A stretch of 64,000 nucleotides of DNA from Pontibacter silvestris (GTDB lineage: Bacteria > Bacteroidota > Bacteroidia > Cytophagales > Hymenobacteraceae). Positions 46,040 to 55,401 of this stretch are shown in pieces (positions within the stretch are counted from its first letter, which is position 1; each line of letters begins with the position of its first letter). Where the stretch lies: contig NZ_JAJJWI010000013.1 of assembly GCF_020907275.1 (NCBI RefSeq), forward strand, positions 83,548-147,547, read 5' to 3'. A model generated the notes under the pieces. That model saw only the letters and a list, made by a program, of their open reading frames with translations, did no database searches and was not told the origin of the DNA. Made by a program: the position numbers and the translations under genes.

Positions 46040-47911
46040 ATGACGATAACAAAAAGACTCCTTAGCCTTGTGCTCCTGGCTGTTGGGTTTAACAGCTTTG
46101 CACAGCAGCAACTGCCTGTACCCCGCAACATACAACCAGCATACGAAAAAGGCACACGCTCTGCCGATGGCAGGCCAGGTCAGAACTACTGGCAAAACAC
46201 AGCTGACTATATCATTAAAATTAACTTTGACCCCAACACCAGGAAACTGGCTGGAACAGTAGATATTACCTACTTTAACAATAGCCCCGATACACTAAAG
46301 CAAGTATGGTTCAAGCTTTACCCTAACTTGTACAAAAGGGGAGTTGAAAGGTCTAGTAACATTGCACCTGAGGATGTTTCGGAGGGCGTGCAAATACAAA
46401 AGTTATCTATGAACCAGCAGGCAGTAGATGTAAGCAAGCTGCAAATTATGGGCACCAACATGCCTGTTACTATAAAACCTTTGCCTCCGAAACAGAAAAT
46501 GACTTTTTCTGTTTCTTATAATTATACTCTTAATGAAGGATCGCACAACCGGACCGGACAAGTAGACGAAGGAGCTCATTTTGTCGCATATTTCTTCCCA
46601 CGCATTACGGTTTACGACGATATAGATGGCTGGAACAAATATGCCTACAGCGGCTCCGAGGAGTTCTACAACGACTTCAGCAACTTTGATACAGAAATAA
46701 GGGTGCCTGAAGGCTTTATTGTTTGGGCAACAGGTAATTTGACTAATGCCTCTGACGTACTGCAAAAAAAATATGTAAAGCGCCTGCAGGAGGCTGAAAA
46801 GAAAGACGGTATTGTTTCCATCGTAGACAGTACGGACCTGAAACAAAACAAGATTACAGCCTCAGGTTCTTCCAACACCTGGAAGTTTGAGGCTAAAGAT
46901 ATAGTAGACTTTGCCTTTGCTACCAGCAACCACTATTTATGGCAATCAACCAGCCTGGTTGTAGACCCGAAAACAAAACGCAGAACCAGGATAGATGTAG
47001 CTTTTAACCCAAAGCATAAAGACTTTGAGGAGGTAATACATTTTGGCTGTAAAACAGTGGAAGCCATGAGTTACTCTTTTCCCAAATGGCCATTCCCCTA
47101 CCCTCACATTAGCGTTTTCGATGGCTTAGACCAGATGGAGTACCCGATGATGGTAAATGATAATCCTTTAGAGGATCGGGCGGAAACCATTGAGCTAACA
47201 GATCATGAGATATTTCATACAATGTTTCCGTTTTACATGGGCATAAACGAAACCAAATATGGCTGGATGGATGAAGGATGGGCCACTATAGGCGAGTGGA
47301 CAGTTTCTCCTATTATAGACCCTGCTATAACAGATGATTATGGCGTAGCTCCTTACGGTAGCCTGGCAGGAACAGAGATTGACTTACCTATAACAACACT
47401 CACTACACAGCTGCGCGGCACATCTATGTTCCTGAACTCTTACCCAAAGCCAGCCCTGGGCTACCTTTATGTAAAAGACATGCTGGGAGATGAATTGTTT
47501 ACCAAGGCACTACATTTTTATATTGAACAGTGGCATGGCAAGCACCCGATTCCTTACGACTTCTTTAACGCAATGAACACAGGGGCTGGTCGCAATATGA
47601 ACTGGTTCTGGCAACGCTGGTTCTTTAACGAAGGTAACCCGGATCTGGCGATTTCTGACGTTAAGGAACAGGAAAATGGTTATGTAGTTACCGTAACTTC
47701 TGTTGGTTCCAAACCTGTGCCTGTAGATTTAACTATTACTTATACTGATAGTTCCACTTCAACGCTGCACCGTGATGTATCGGTATGGGAGAAAGGTAAT
47801 AAAACTATCATGCTGAATTTAAAAGCAGATAAAGTCATCAGTAAAGTAGAACTTGGTGGTACTTTTGTGCCAGATAGCAACAAATCAAACAATACCTATC
47901 AATTGAAATAG
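46040..47911 (+). CDS. M1-family zinc metallopeptidase
   Basis: From the ATG at 46040 the protein has 623 residues with a signal peptide (to FAQQ). The zinc-binding HEIFH lies near residue 388 and the second Glu ligand follows in GWMDEGWATIGEW, the usual HExxH-x18-E spacing of gluzincins. DGLDQMEYPMMV near 365 replaces the GAMEN exopeptidase motif. That variant is common in Bacteroidota M1 relatives. It is probably a periplasmic or surface aminopeptidase. The TTG six codons upstream could be a start but is less likely. Confidence 0.88.
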   Translation: MTITKRLLSLVLLAVGFNSFAQQQLPVPRNIQPAYEKGTRSADGRPGQNYWQNTADYIIKINFDPNTRKLAGTVDITYFNNSPDTLKQVWFKLYPNLYKRGVERSSNIAPEDVSEGVQIQKLSMNQQAVDVSKLQIMGTNMPVTIKPLPPKQKMTFSVSYNYTLNEGSHNRTGQVDEGAHFVAYFFPRITVYDDIDGWNKYAYSGSEEFYNDFSNFDTEIRVPEGFIVWATGNLTNASDVLQKKYVKRLQEAEKKDGIVSIVDSTDLKQNKITASGSSNTWKFEAKDIVDFAFATSNHYLWQSTSLVVDPKTKRRTRIDVAFNPKHKDFEEVIHFGCKTVEAMSYSFPKWPFPYPHISVFDGLDQMEYPMMVNDNPLEDRAETIELTDHEIFHTMFPFYMGINETKYGWMDEGWATIGEWTVSPIIDPAITDDYGVAPYGSLAGTEIDLPITTLTTQLRGTSMFLNSYPKPALGYLYVKDMLGDELFTKALHFYIEQWHGKHPIPYDFFNAMNTGAGRNMNWFWQRWFFNEGNPDLAISDVKEQENGYVVTVTSVGSKPVPVDLTITYTDSSTSTLHRDVSVWEKGNKTIMLNLKADKVISKVELGGTFVPDSNKSNNTYQLK

Positions 47912-48215
47912 GCTGCCTCTGCTGATTAACCTACACAGAAAGCAACTGCACGAAATGTTGTTGCTTTCTGCTTTGAAAGGTTTTCTCAAACAGACACAGC
48001 ATTCTTTCAGAAGGTCTTAAAGTACTGTAGCCTCAGCAACTTTATGGATTCTTCTCTATATTTTTTGCATTTCAGATAACGCTTACTTAATTTAATGATT
48101 CATTACTAGCAATAGTAAGAACAAATTTCAGGTTTGGCATTCAAGTAATTATGCTTACAGATGCTGCTTTGTAACATCAAAACTACTAAGCACCATCAGA
48201 ATCAGTTAACTAAAA
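47912..48215. other. 304-bp spacer
   Basis: It contains an 11-bp hairpin (47936-47946 with 47960-47970) that may terminate the peptidase gene. Nothing else is recognised. Confidence 0.45.
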
Positions 48216-48596
48216 ATGCATAACATGAAGAAACTATTTGTTGCTGTCGTATTTTCTCTTTTCTGTAGTGCAGGGTTTGCTCAATCGTCTATGTCGGGCT
48301 CCGTTACCTCAAAAGGGGATAAAGCTTATCTCAATAATATTGAACTTCGGTTCACTACAGTTGATCAGCTTAAAGATTACAACTGGGAAGAGCTGAAATC
48401 TCTTTTAAATAAGGAGAACTACAAGCTCAAAAATAATTTTAAGCTCATTATTTCCGCTGACCTCAGCAAGGAGAATAAAAAGAACCTTTCTCCTGATAAG
48501 CTCACAGTGGAGGTTATCAAAGAAAAAGACACGACACAGCTAATTGAAGAAGCTCAGAAAGGTGCTGCTAAGTTAATTGCTTTGCTTGAAGGTTAA
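48216..48596 (+). CDS. Hypothetical secreted 126-residue protein
   Basis: I do not recognise a family. A signal peptide (MKKLFVAVVFSLFCSAGFAQ, from the second ATG at 48225) precedes a small mixed domain. One segment reads YLNNIELRFTTVDQLKDYNW, another LKNNFKLIISADLSKEN, and the C-terminus is a lysine- and glutamate-rich helix. It is probably periplasmic. A 9-bp inverted repeat (48616-48624 with 48632-48640) follows. Expression context is unknown. Confidence 0.6.
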   Translation: MHNMKKLFVAVVFSLFCSAGFAQSSMSGSVTSKGDKAYLNNIELRFTTVDQLKDYNWEELKSLLNKENYKLKNNFKLIISADLSKENKKNLSPDKLTVEVIKEKDTTQLIEEAQKGAAKLIALLEG

Positions 48597-49078
48597 ACCT
48601 CTTCACTAAACAAAAAGCTTTTAGCTAAACTCTAAAAGCTCTGTACTTAAAGTCTTTACCTTGTAAAGATTTTTATCCCTCGGGTTAACTAGGTAAATAT
48701 AGTTTCCCTGCACCGTAGCTGACAAAGCAGGTGTTCTCCCTCAATTACAAATTTATTCCCTGTTTCCTGCATAATGTTTGGGTGGAAACAGCTTCTACTA
48801 TACCAGTAAATTATTGGAAGATTTCTTTTACAGATGCAGTAGTAAGAATACTCCTATAGTATATCCAGTAGTTCCACTCCCCAGTGCTACATGCTTCGCC
48901 TCCGGCAGGTCATTAAATTTAGATTTATTGCCAAAGACTTAATGCCCTTGTTTTACACTAATTTATAAAGCTGACATTGCCCTATTCTACCTGATCTGTA
49001 ATGAGCAAAAATCTTTATAAACGGGCTGTCGTTGAAGAACTATAAGGAACACATGTTATAACCCATAATTTAAAAACT
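48597..49078. other. 482-bp spacer
   Basis: Apart from a weak hairpin just after the preceding gene, no RNA gene, promoter or coding frame was recognised. Confidence 0.45.
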
Positions 49079-50110
49079 ATGAAATACAACTTATTAGCCG
49101 ATACAGGCGTGCTGGTTTCAGAACTTTGCTTCGGGACCATGACTTTTGGAGGAACAGGCAGCACATGGGAAAACATAGGCAAGCAGCAGCAGGAAGAAGT
49201 AAACAACCTATTAAGAATTGCAATAGATGCAGGTATTAATTTTATTGATACAGCCAATGTTTACTCCTTCGGCCAATCAGAACAACTATTGGGTGAAGGA
49301 ATAAAACAGCAGGGAATCAACAGAAATGATCTTGTAATAGCCACCAAGGTAAGAGGGAAAATGGGGGAAGGTGTTAACCAACAAGGACTCTCCCGCTATC
49401 ATATATTTCAATCGGTTAATGATAGTCTTAAGCGCCTCCAAATGGACCACATAGACCTGCTTTATGTACACGGAGTAGATTTTGCTACTTCTATTGAGCA
49501 GATTGTGCATACTTTACACGATGTAGTGATGACTGGCAAGGTACGATATGTAGGTGTTTGTAATTGGCCTGCCTGGATGGTAATGAAGGCTCTTGGTATC
49601 GCTAAGCAACACGGCTGGCATCAGTTTAAAGCTATGCAGTACTTCTACTCCACCGGCAACAGAGATTCTGAAAGAGACTTACTACCGTTGGCAGAAGACC
49701 AGAATCTTGCCTTTATGCCATGGAGCCCCTTAGCAGGAGGTTTTATGACTGGCAAGTATACCCGGGAACAAACTAACACTGGTGGAGAGTCGCGTCGAGA
49801 CAACTTTGACTTTCCCATTATTGACAAAGAGCAGGCATTTAATACAATTGACGTGCTTAAGAAAATCGCCCGGAATTATGATGTATCCGCTGCCGAAATA
49901 GCCCTGGCATGGGTGCGCCAGCAAAATGGGGTAACAAGTACTATAATAGGTTCTAAAAAAGCTGAGCAGTTACAATCAAACATCCATTCCACAACTTTTC
50001 AGCTTAGCAATGAAGAGTTAAAAGAACTTAATAATGTAAGTGATAGTGGTAAAACCTACCCGAACTGGATGGTAGATATGCTTATGCAGGGGCGTTACCC
50101 GGAACAGTAA
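49079..50110 (+). CDS. Aldo/keto reductase
   Basis: The 343-residue AKR has SELCFGTMTFGG near 14-25, the Asp and Tyr of FIDTANVYSFG near 61-71, Lys in IATKVRG and His in LLYVHGVD near 127-133. The C-terminal cofactor segment, TSTIIGSKKAEQLQSN, is also present. The active-site His is retained. It is followed at 82 nt by an SDR gene on the same strand, so the two may form a redox pair. Substrate unknown. Confidence 0.9.
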   Translation: MKYNLLADTGVLVSELCFGTMTFGGTGSTWENIGKQQQEEVNNLLRIAIDAGINFIDTANVYSFGQSEQLLGEGIKQQGINRNDLVIATKVRGKMGEGVNQQGLSRYHIFQSVNDSLKRLQMDHIDLLYVHGVDFATSIEQIVHTLHDVVMTGKVRYVGVCNWPAWMVMKALGIAKQHGWHQFKAMQYFYSTGNRDSERDLLPLAEDQNLAFMPWSPLAGGFMTGKYTREQTNTGGESRRDNFDFPIIDKEQAFNTIDVLKKIARNYDVSAAEIALAWVRQQNGVTSTIIGSKKAEQLQSNIHSTTFQLSNEELKELNNVSDSGKTYPNWMVDMLMQGRYPEQ

Positions 50111-50192
50111 TATTTTTTTTAAAGAAGCAGCGGTGTAGCTAAAGCACAGTTATACCTGCCGCTTTCTCATAGTAAAAGATCGAATAAACAAA

Positions 50193-50933
50193 ATGACAAA
50201 ATTACAAGGTAAGGTCGCTATAGTAACTGGAGCCTCCAGGAACATAGGTAAAGCTATTGCAAAAGAACTGGCAGCGCAAGGAGCTCAGGTAGTAGTAAAT
50301 TACTCATCAAGTTCTGGTGAGGCAGAGGAAGTAGTAAAAGAGATTACAGATGCAGGAGGTGAAGCTTATGCTGTTAAAGCAAACGTAAGCCAACCAACAG
50401 AAATCACAACGTTATTTGATGAATGTATAAGCCATTTTGGCAAAGTAGATATTTTAGTAAATAACGCTGGAGTTGCCCTGTACCGTTTGGTAAAAGACAT
50501 AACTGAAGAAGACTTCGACAAAGTGTTCTCTGTAAATGTTAAAGGCGTGATGTTCTGCATGAAGGAGGCTGCGACCAAGCTAGAAAAGGGCGGCAGAATA
50601 ATCAATATCTCCACATCCGTCAATCGTATGATGATACCTACCTATGCTGCTTACTCTTCCTCCAAATCGGCAGTAGAGCAAATGACACGCGTATTTGCGA
50701 AAGAAATGGGTTCTAAAGGAATAACTGTAAACTCTGTTTCTCCAGGCCCGGTAGACACTGAATTTTTCAGAGAGGGTAAATCAGAAGATGACATTAAGCG
50801 ATTTGCGTCCATGGCAGCTTTGGGCCGTATAGGCCAGCCTACGGATATAGCACAGGTAGTTGCTTTTCTGGCTTCTGATGAGAGCAGCTGGATAAGTGGG
50901 CAGAATATTGGAGCAAACGGAGGATTTGCTTAA
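50193..50933 (+). CDS. SDR-family oxidoreductase (3-oxoacyl-ACP-reductase-like)
   Basis: The 246-residue classical SDR has VTGASRNIGKAIA near 11-23, where the usual middle Gly of TGxxxGIG is Asn. NNAGVALYR, ISTSVN and YSSSKSA (YxxxK pair) follow, then the C-terminal SGQNIGANGGFA. VVVNYSSSSGEAEEV after strand 2 suggests NADP preference. FabG-like reductases reduce beta-keto thioesters, but many of this subgroup act on sugars or other alcohols. It likely shares a transcript with the upstream AKR gene. Confidence 0.88.
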   Translation: MTKLQGKVAIVTGASRNIGKAIAKELAAQGAQVVVNYSSSSGEAEEVVKEITDAGGEAYAVKANVSQPTEITTLFDECISHFGKVDILVNNAGVALYRLVKDITEEDFDKVFSVNVKGVMFCMKEAATKLEKGGRIINISTSVNRMMIPTYAAYSSSKSAVEQMTRVFAKEMGSKGITVNSVSPGPVDTEFFREGKSEDDIKRFASMAALGRIGQPTDIAQVVAFLASDESSWISGQNIGANGGFA

Positions 50934-50942
50934 GGGGTACAG

Positions 50943-50984
50943 TACCAAAGGAACACCAATAGTAATTATGGTGCTCCTTTGGTA
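50943..50984. terminator. 16-bp inverted repeat between convergent genes
   Basis: Arms 50943-50958 and 50969-50984 match except for one wobble position, with a 10-nt loop. It lies 9 nt after the SDR stop codon. Confidence 0.75.
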
Positions 50985-51016
50985 TTGATAAGACCGTAAG
51001 CTAGTAATGAGATGTT

Positions 51017-51712
51017 TTAAGCTACAACTAAGTAAGTTTGGTTCAATAGGGCTTGCCTAATTTTATCTTCAGGACTATAATGAGAAACAAAATCACCTCT
51101 ACGACAAATTATAGTTCGTGGCCTCTGCATCAGTACTACTCTGGCACGTTTTCCTACAGTTATTACACCAATACCCCGTTTCTCACATAATTGCAGCAGG
51201 TATTTTGCCAGACTGTTGTTGCGAAAGCACAAGCTACTGATAGAGATGCCCAGCCACTGCTCGTCCGCAGGTTGTTTGCGAAGCTCATCTACGATACTCT
51301 TAACTTTTTCCTGTAATAGACGCTCCTTTAGTAAAGAGTGAATAATGAACACCAAAAGAGCAGTAACCGCAGGTACTATACTCATAAACAACAGCGATTG
51401 CATTTCCCTGAATAAGAAGAATGCTGTAGCAAACACAAGAAGTGCCGTTAAGAAGCGGAGCTTGCCAAGGCCATTCTTCTTGTAGTTGGTAAGAAGCCTT
51501 GCCAGCCGATCCGAACCCCGCAAATGGATAGAGGATATGAAATGACTATCATCATTTGCATGGCATGCGATTATGCCATCAACCTGATTTCCTCGCTTAG
51601 TTTGCAGATTCCTTTCAACAAATAAATAATCAGTACTATGTCTTGCTGCATAATACTCTTTGAGGAAATCAAAAGCAAAGTCTTCTATTTTACTTTCTTT
51701 AAAACTTGACAT
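51017..51712 (-). CDS. Membrane protein with a soluble N-terminal domain, cotranscribed with a response regulator
   Basis: I do not recognise a family with certainty. The 231-residue protein has a soluble N-terminal domain (1-80), two membrane helices (about 85-101 and 106-127) and a soluble C-terminal domain. The N-terminal pattern IEDFAFDFLKEYY, FVERN, VDGIIACHA and HFISSIHL resembles a PD-(D/E)XK restriction-like fold whose expected ExK position is degenerate (SIH), so it is probably not catalytic. The gene starts 23 nt after the response-regulator gene on the same strand. A role in signal output is inferred from that linkage only. Confidence 0.55.
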   Translation of the reverse strand: MSSFKESKIEDFAFDFLKEYYAARHSTDYLFVERNLQTKRGNQVDGIIACHANDDSHFISSIHLRGSDRLARLLTNYKKNGLGKLRFLTALLVFATAFFLFREMQSLLFMSIVPAVTALLVFIIHSLLKERLLQEKVKSIVDELRKQPADEQWLGISISSLCFRNNSLAKYLLQLCEKRGIGVITVGKRARVVLMQRPRTIICRRGDFVSHYSPEDKIRQALLNQTYLVVA

Positions 51713-51735
51713 ATTATTTACTGTGACAATAGAGC

Positions 51736-52215
51736 TTAGGAATAGTTGGCAGAATCATGTTTCTCTCCGCTTAATAAGGCCTTAACAGTAGCAACCCCGG
51801 CTTCATCTAGTGGTTTGGAAATAAAGCAAAGCACAAGTTGATTCTTATTCGCTCTGCACAATTCTGCCTTATCAATTGAAGATGATAGAATAACTATTTT
51901 ACATCTTTTCTTAAAGCTTTCATGTTGGTGAGCGACTGCGTTAAGAAAGGTCCAACCATCCATGACAGGCATGTTCAGATCAAGGAAAATAGCGAATGGG
52001 GATGTCCCGGCCTTCTCAAAAGCAAAAATCTCCTCCAAAGCGACTTTAGCTGAAGAAAAGCTCTTCAGGTTTTTAGAAAATCCTTCAAGAACATTTTCAG
52101 TGAGAAAAGAACTGATGGCATCATCATCTATAATATATGTATTCTCAATGATGCCTATGTCAGTTTTTTTATCATGTTTTAGCGCTGTATCAGCGCCTAT
52201 GTTAGCTGTGTTCAT
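51736..52215 (-). CDS. Stand-alone CheY-like response regulator receiver
   Basis: The 159-residue protein is a single receiver domain with no output domain. The acidic pocket is at Asp30-32, the phosphoacceptor Asp79 is in FAIFLDLNMPVMDGW, the switch Ser111 lies in ILSSSID, and Lys134 is in FISKPL. The first 22 residues are an extra tail. It heads a two-gene unit with the membrane protein 23 nt downstream. No histidine kinase gene is adjacent. Confidence 0.92.
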   Translation of the reverse strand: MNTANIGADTALKHDKKTDIGIIENTYIIDDDAISSFLTENVLEGFSKNLKSFSSAKVALEEIFAFEKAGTSPFAIFLDLNMPVMDGWTFLNAVAHQHESFKKRCKIVILSSSIDKAELCRANKNQLVLCFISKPLDEAGVATVKALLSGEKHDSANYS

Positions 52216-52997
52216 ACTTTAAACATAAACTAAGCAGGCAAAAGGCTTTCCTGCTCCACTTTAATTCATTAATGCTTTAATAGAAGTACCTATTAGCTGA
52301 TATTTTCAAGACTGTCTGCAGTCTGCATATTGTATAGCCATACATTAGACCTTTTCTATTATAGTACAGCTTCTAATAAAAACTGTACCTAGCTTAACTC
52401 ATATATATAAAATGATGTATAAAGATTATTAATGTGCATGCCGTGCAATATGAATAAGCGGTTTTAGAATAGATTTTAAACTGGATTAAAAGGTATAGAT
52501 AACTTTGTTGTTGATTCCCTAAGGGTAAATAGAGAAGAATCAGACGATTAAAAGATCTAGAATGGGTGTTTTCTCAATGACAAGAAAGAACATATGCATG
52601 AATAGCAATATCTTATAAAAATTATAAATCCTGTTCATGAATAAACAGAAGAGGTAATCCCAAATTGGGATTACCTCTTCTGTTTATTCTTTAGTTGGGA
52701 CAGGTAATAGAGGGCTTTAATGTTTTTTCCTGAAGCAGACTTCAAGAAAGAAATGTGGTAATGCTTTGTTGAAAATGGTCCTTTTGGTTAAAAAAATTTA
52801 AAGTTTAATTTTAGCAAAAGCTGCTTGAAAAGGAGGGTTCTATTTCATTACGTATGATCACATAGAGGATAAGTTTTACATAAGGGGAAGTCAGTTTTAC
52901 TTATTAATAACATGGTAATATAATGCCCTCATAAGTAAGTCTTGAATAAGAACAAGTAACTGACCTGAGCAAATTACACTTGGTAATGAAACTCCAG
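52216..52997. other. 782-bp gene-free region with an orphan hairpin
   Basis: This is the longest gene-free stretch in the window. It is AT-rich and has no gene-length frame or tRNA. The only strong structure is the hairpin at 52639-52689, which lies 308 nt from the nearest stop codon. A small RNA is possible but not shown. Confidence 0.6.
52639..52689. terminator. 25-bp perfect orphan inverted repeat
   Basis: Arms 52639-52663 and 52665-52689 are perfectly complementary around a single central base. Compared with the other hairpins here it is not next to any gene end. It may terminate an unannotated transcript in this region. Confidence 0.7.
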
Positions 52998-53423
52998 TTA
53001 TTTCAGTTCTTTCATTTGCAGCGCGTATCCAACACTTATCACAGAAAGCATCAGCAAGCTTACAGGTGCCTCATTCAACCGTACAGGACCTAGTGCAGGC
53101 ACACGCTTAGGGAATTCAGCTTCTATCCCCTTTGCTCCTGGAAAGGCAAAGCTTCCTAGTTGTGCTGCCCAGAAAGCCGCAGGTAGTAAAGCACCTAACT
53201 CAAGCTGCAACTGCTGGTCTCCATTTCTTTTCTGTAAAAGGTACAGTCCGCTTGCCCCTAGCATTGAACCTAAAAGAATGGTCATTGCATCGTGAAACTT
53301 GGCATGTGATGTCCATTTAGAGTTAAACAAATGTGTTTTGTTCCAGTCTGCCAGGAACCCACCTATGGTAGTAAGGGCCGCAGCAGACATAAGCATTATG
53401 CTTCCTACTCTGTTTCTTTTCAT
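52998..53423 (-). CDS. Small integral membrane protein (possibly DUF6640-like)
   Basis: The 141-residue protein has about four hydrophobic segments. One runs near 8-26 (IMLMSAAALTTIGGFLADW), and the later ones are near 46-62, 76-92 and 118-134. LFNSKWTSHAKFHDAM near 32-47 is a conserved-looking soluble loop of small membrane proteins annotated as DUF6640 or similar; this match is from memory and tentative. The gene is divergent from a TPR lipoprotein. Function unknown. Confidence 0.65.
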   Translation of the reverse strand: MKRNRVGSIMLMSAAALTTIGGFLADWNKTHLFNSKWTSHAKFHDAMTILLGSMLGASGLYLLQKRNGDQQLQLELGALLPAAFWAAQLGSFAFPGAKGIEAEFPKRVPALGPVRLNEAPVSLLMLSVISVGYALQMKELK

Positions 53424-53538
53424 AGCTTTTTGTACGTAAGAACTTACAAAAGATTAGAAGCGATCTTCTAAAGATGCTTCTCAAAAGCACTATTTCTGCT
53501 ACGGAGGCGTTAGAACTCCTAAAACAAAGCAATACAGC

Positions 53539-54255
53539 ATGCATAAATGGATAGTGGCAGCCGGAATTATTGCCATAAGTTTAAGTGCCTGCAACACACA
53601 AAATGTTGCAATGGAAAATCAAACATCTCCTGAAAGAACAACTTTAACAATGGCTGACGTAATACCAGTTAAAGCGCCTTCTACTTTAGAAGCAAGAGAG
53701 CAACAGGAAAATTTTTTAGAAGAAAACGAAAATCGCTTCAAGAGCCGCCAATTAGCGGCAGCTTATTATGTAGCGCAGGCTAAACGTACTTTCAATGAAG
53801 AAAATTTAGACTCAGCAAGTTATTTATTCGGTCGTGCCTGGCTGATGGATAGTACCAATAACGATATTTACTGGGGATACGGATTAGTGTACGGACAGCA
53901 AAAGGAGTATGACAAAGCATTATTTATACTTTACAGGGCATTAGAGTCAGATAAAGAGAATTCTCGCCTTTTAACAGACATAGCCACCAGCCACCTTGGT
54001 CGGTTTTATGAGCTAAGTGATCTGGAAGACCTGCTACAGAGCAAAAAGTTATTGGAAGAGGCTGTGAAGGTGGAACCAGATAATGCTGAGGCTTCATATA
54101 AACTGGCCGTGAACTGTTATTATCTCCGGGAGTTTCAGCAAGCCAGGGCTTACCTACACCAGAGCATTCAGCAGGACAAGAATGTAGCCGATGAAACTTT
54201 TATTTCTGCTTTGCTGGAAAAACAGAATGATCCGGAGGGGCTGTATGTACAATAG
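53539..54255 (+). CDS. TPR-repeat lipoprotein
   Basis: The 238-residue protein has a lipoprotein signal ending LSAC (Cys18). After a low-complexity linker it has at least three tetratricopeptide-type repeats (about 70-225), including SYLFGRAWLMDSTNNDIYWGYGLVYGQ split over two helices, and VKVEPDNAEASYKLAVN. The next gene encodes a paralogue with the same repeat layout. The two are 81 nt apart, so probably an operon. TPR proteins usually scaffold complexes; the partner is unknown. Confidence 0.85.
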   Translation: MHKWIVAAGIIAISLSACNTQNVAMENQTSPERTTLTMADVIPVKAPSTLEAREQQENFLEENENRFKSRQLAAAYYVAQAKRTFNEENLDSASYLFGRAWLMDSTNNDIYWGYGLVYGQQKEYDKALFILYRALESDKENSRLLTDIATSHLGRFYELSDLEDLLQSKKLLEEAVKVEPDNAEASYKLAVNCYYLREFQQARAYLHQSIQQDKNVADETFISALLEKQNDPEGLYVQ

Positions 54256-54336
54256 GGTTGTAAGATTGCACTATTTACTATATTTTTAGGTTGTCTTAAT
54301 ATTAGAAGACACAGACTTTATAGCTACACAGCCTTT

Positions 54337-55083
54337 ATGATGAAGAAATTAGTATTAGCAATGGTGGCCTTTGTTTTTGCCACTACTTTCAGTTTTGCAC
54401 AAGAGCAAGCTGCCCAGCAACAGCCAGAGCCGAGCTACCTGGTGTTACCCATGTTTGGCAACAAAGCAAAGTCAGATGCTGAACAGCGTAAAGATGAAAC
54501 GTTCCTTACCAGTTGCGACAAAAACTTCATTAATCGTACGGAAGCCAGTAAATTTTTTATGGAGCGTGGCTGGGAGTACTACAATGAAGGTCAGGTTGAT
54601 ACAGCCATGTATCGCTTTAACCTAGCATGGCTTCTGAATCCTGATAATAAAGACACCTACTGGGCCTTTGGATTGGTAACAGCAAGTAAAGGGCAAGTAG
54701 AAGAAGCAATAAACTTATATGAAAGAGCTTTAAAGTACGATGCAAATAATTCTCTTCTGCTCTCAGACTTAGGCACTTCTTACCTTACCCTTTATACTGC
54801 GAACAAAAAGAAAAAATTATTAAAGCAAGCGAACAGCTATTTAACCAAGTCTATAGCTGCTGATTCTACAAATGCTTATGCTTTATATAACTTCTCTAAA
54901 ATTAAGTTCTATGAGAAGAAATATGCTGACGCCTGGGATTACCTGCATAAAGGCCGCCAGTTAAACATGGCCTCTTTCGATTATGTTTATCTAACAGAAC
55001 TTCTGGCTGCTATGCCTGACCCGCAAGGATTCTTCAACTCAAACACTGGTACAGGAACCACCAGCTCAACCCAAACTAATTGA
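54337..55083 (+). CDS. Secreted TPR-repeat protein, paralogue of the upstream gene
   Basis: The 248-residue protein has a signal peptide (to FAQEQ near 22-24) and no lipobox Cys, in contrast to its upstream neighbour. The TPR region (about 75-225) reads YRFNLAWLLNPDNKDTYWAF, and then INLYERALKYDANNSLLLSD. This matches the neighbour in order and spacing, indicating an old tandem duplication. A Ser/Thr/Gly-rich tail ends the protein. Both proteins should lie in the periplasm or envelope. A clear terminator follows. Confidence 0.85.
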   Translation: MMKKLVLAMVAFVFATTFSFAQEQAAQQQPEPSYLVLPMFGNKAKSDAEQRKDETFLTSCDKNFINRTEASKFFMERGWEYYNEGQVDTAMYRFNLAWLLNPDNKDTYWAFGLVTASKGQVEEAINLYERALKYDANNSLLLSDLGTSYLTLYTANKKKKLLKQANSYLTKSIAADSTNAYALYNFSKIKFYEKKYADAWDYLHKGRQLNMASFDYVYLTELLAAMPDPQGFFNSNTGTGTTSSTQTN

Positions 55084-55110
55084 TAAAACATTTTATTAGA
55101 ACACCTTTTT

Positions 55111-55136
55111 AGCCCCTGCAATGCAGGGGCTTTTTT
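55111..55136 (+). terminator. Intrinsic terminator of the TPR pair
   Basis: A 10-bp GC-rich stem (55111-55120 with 55122-55131) has its centre at one base and a T-run to 55136. Confidence 0.85.
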
Positions 55137-55359
55137 ATTGGTACAAGCCACAAAACTAGTTTAAAATCAACACTTGTTATAGGTAAGCCAGCTTTAAGGA
55201 GCTCCTCCTCCTCTACTTTTGTTCCTTAAATATACTTGAACTGCATGCGCTAGAAGTGAATAATACTTTAAAATTCAAGACTCTTTATAAGTAAAGGATT
55301 CCACGTAAATCCCACCTATAAAATGTAAGACATAACCTTTCAAGCTATTCATTATTTAC

Positions 55360-55367
55360 TATATTTG
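55360..55367 (+). promoter_or_regulatory. Candidate -7 element of the OmpA-family gene
   Basis: TATATTTG matches TAnnTTTG and lies 34 nt before the start codon at 55402. The -33 element is unclear. Confidence 0.4.
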
Positions 55368-55401
55368 TTCTATCACCCTAGTAATAAGTTTTTTTAAGGA
55401 T

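Larger units (their letters stand above)
55084..55401. other. 318-bp spacer
   Basis: It holds the TPR-pair terminator and a candidate promoter for the OmpA-family gene. No other feature recognised. Confidence 0.5.

Noticed and set aside
51017..51712. A restriction endonuclease gene
   Set aside because: The PD-(D/E)XK-like pattern lacks the catalytic ExK, there are two membrane helices, and no methyltransferase is near.
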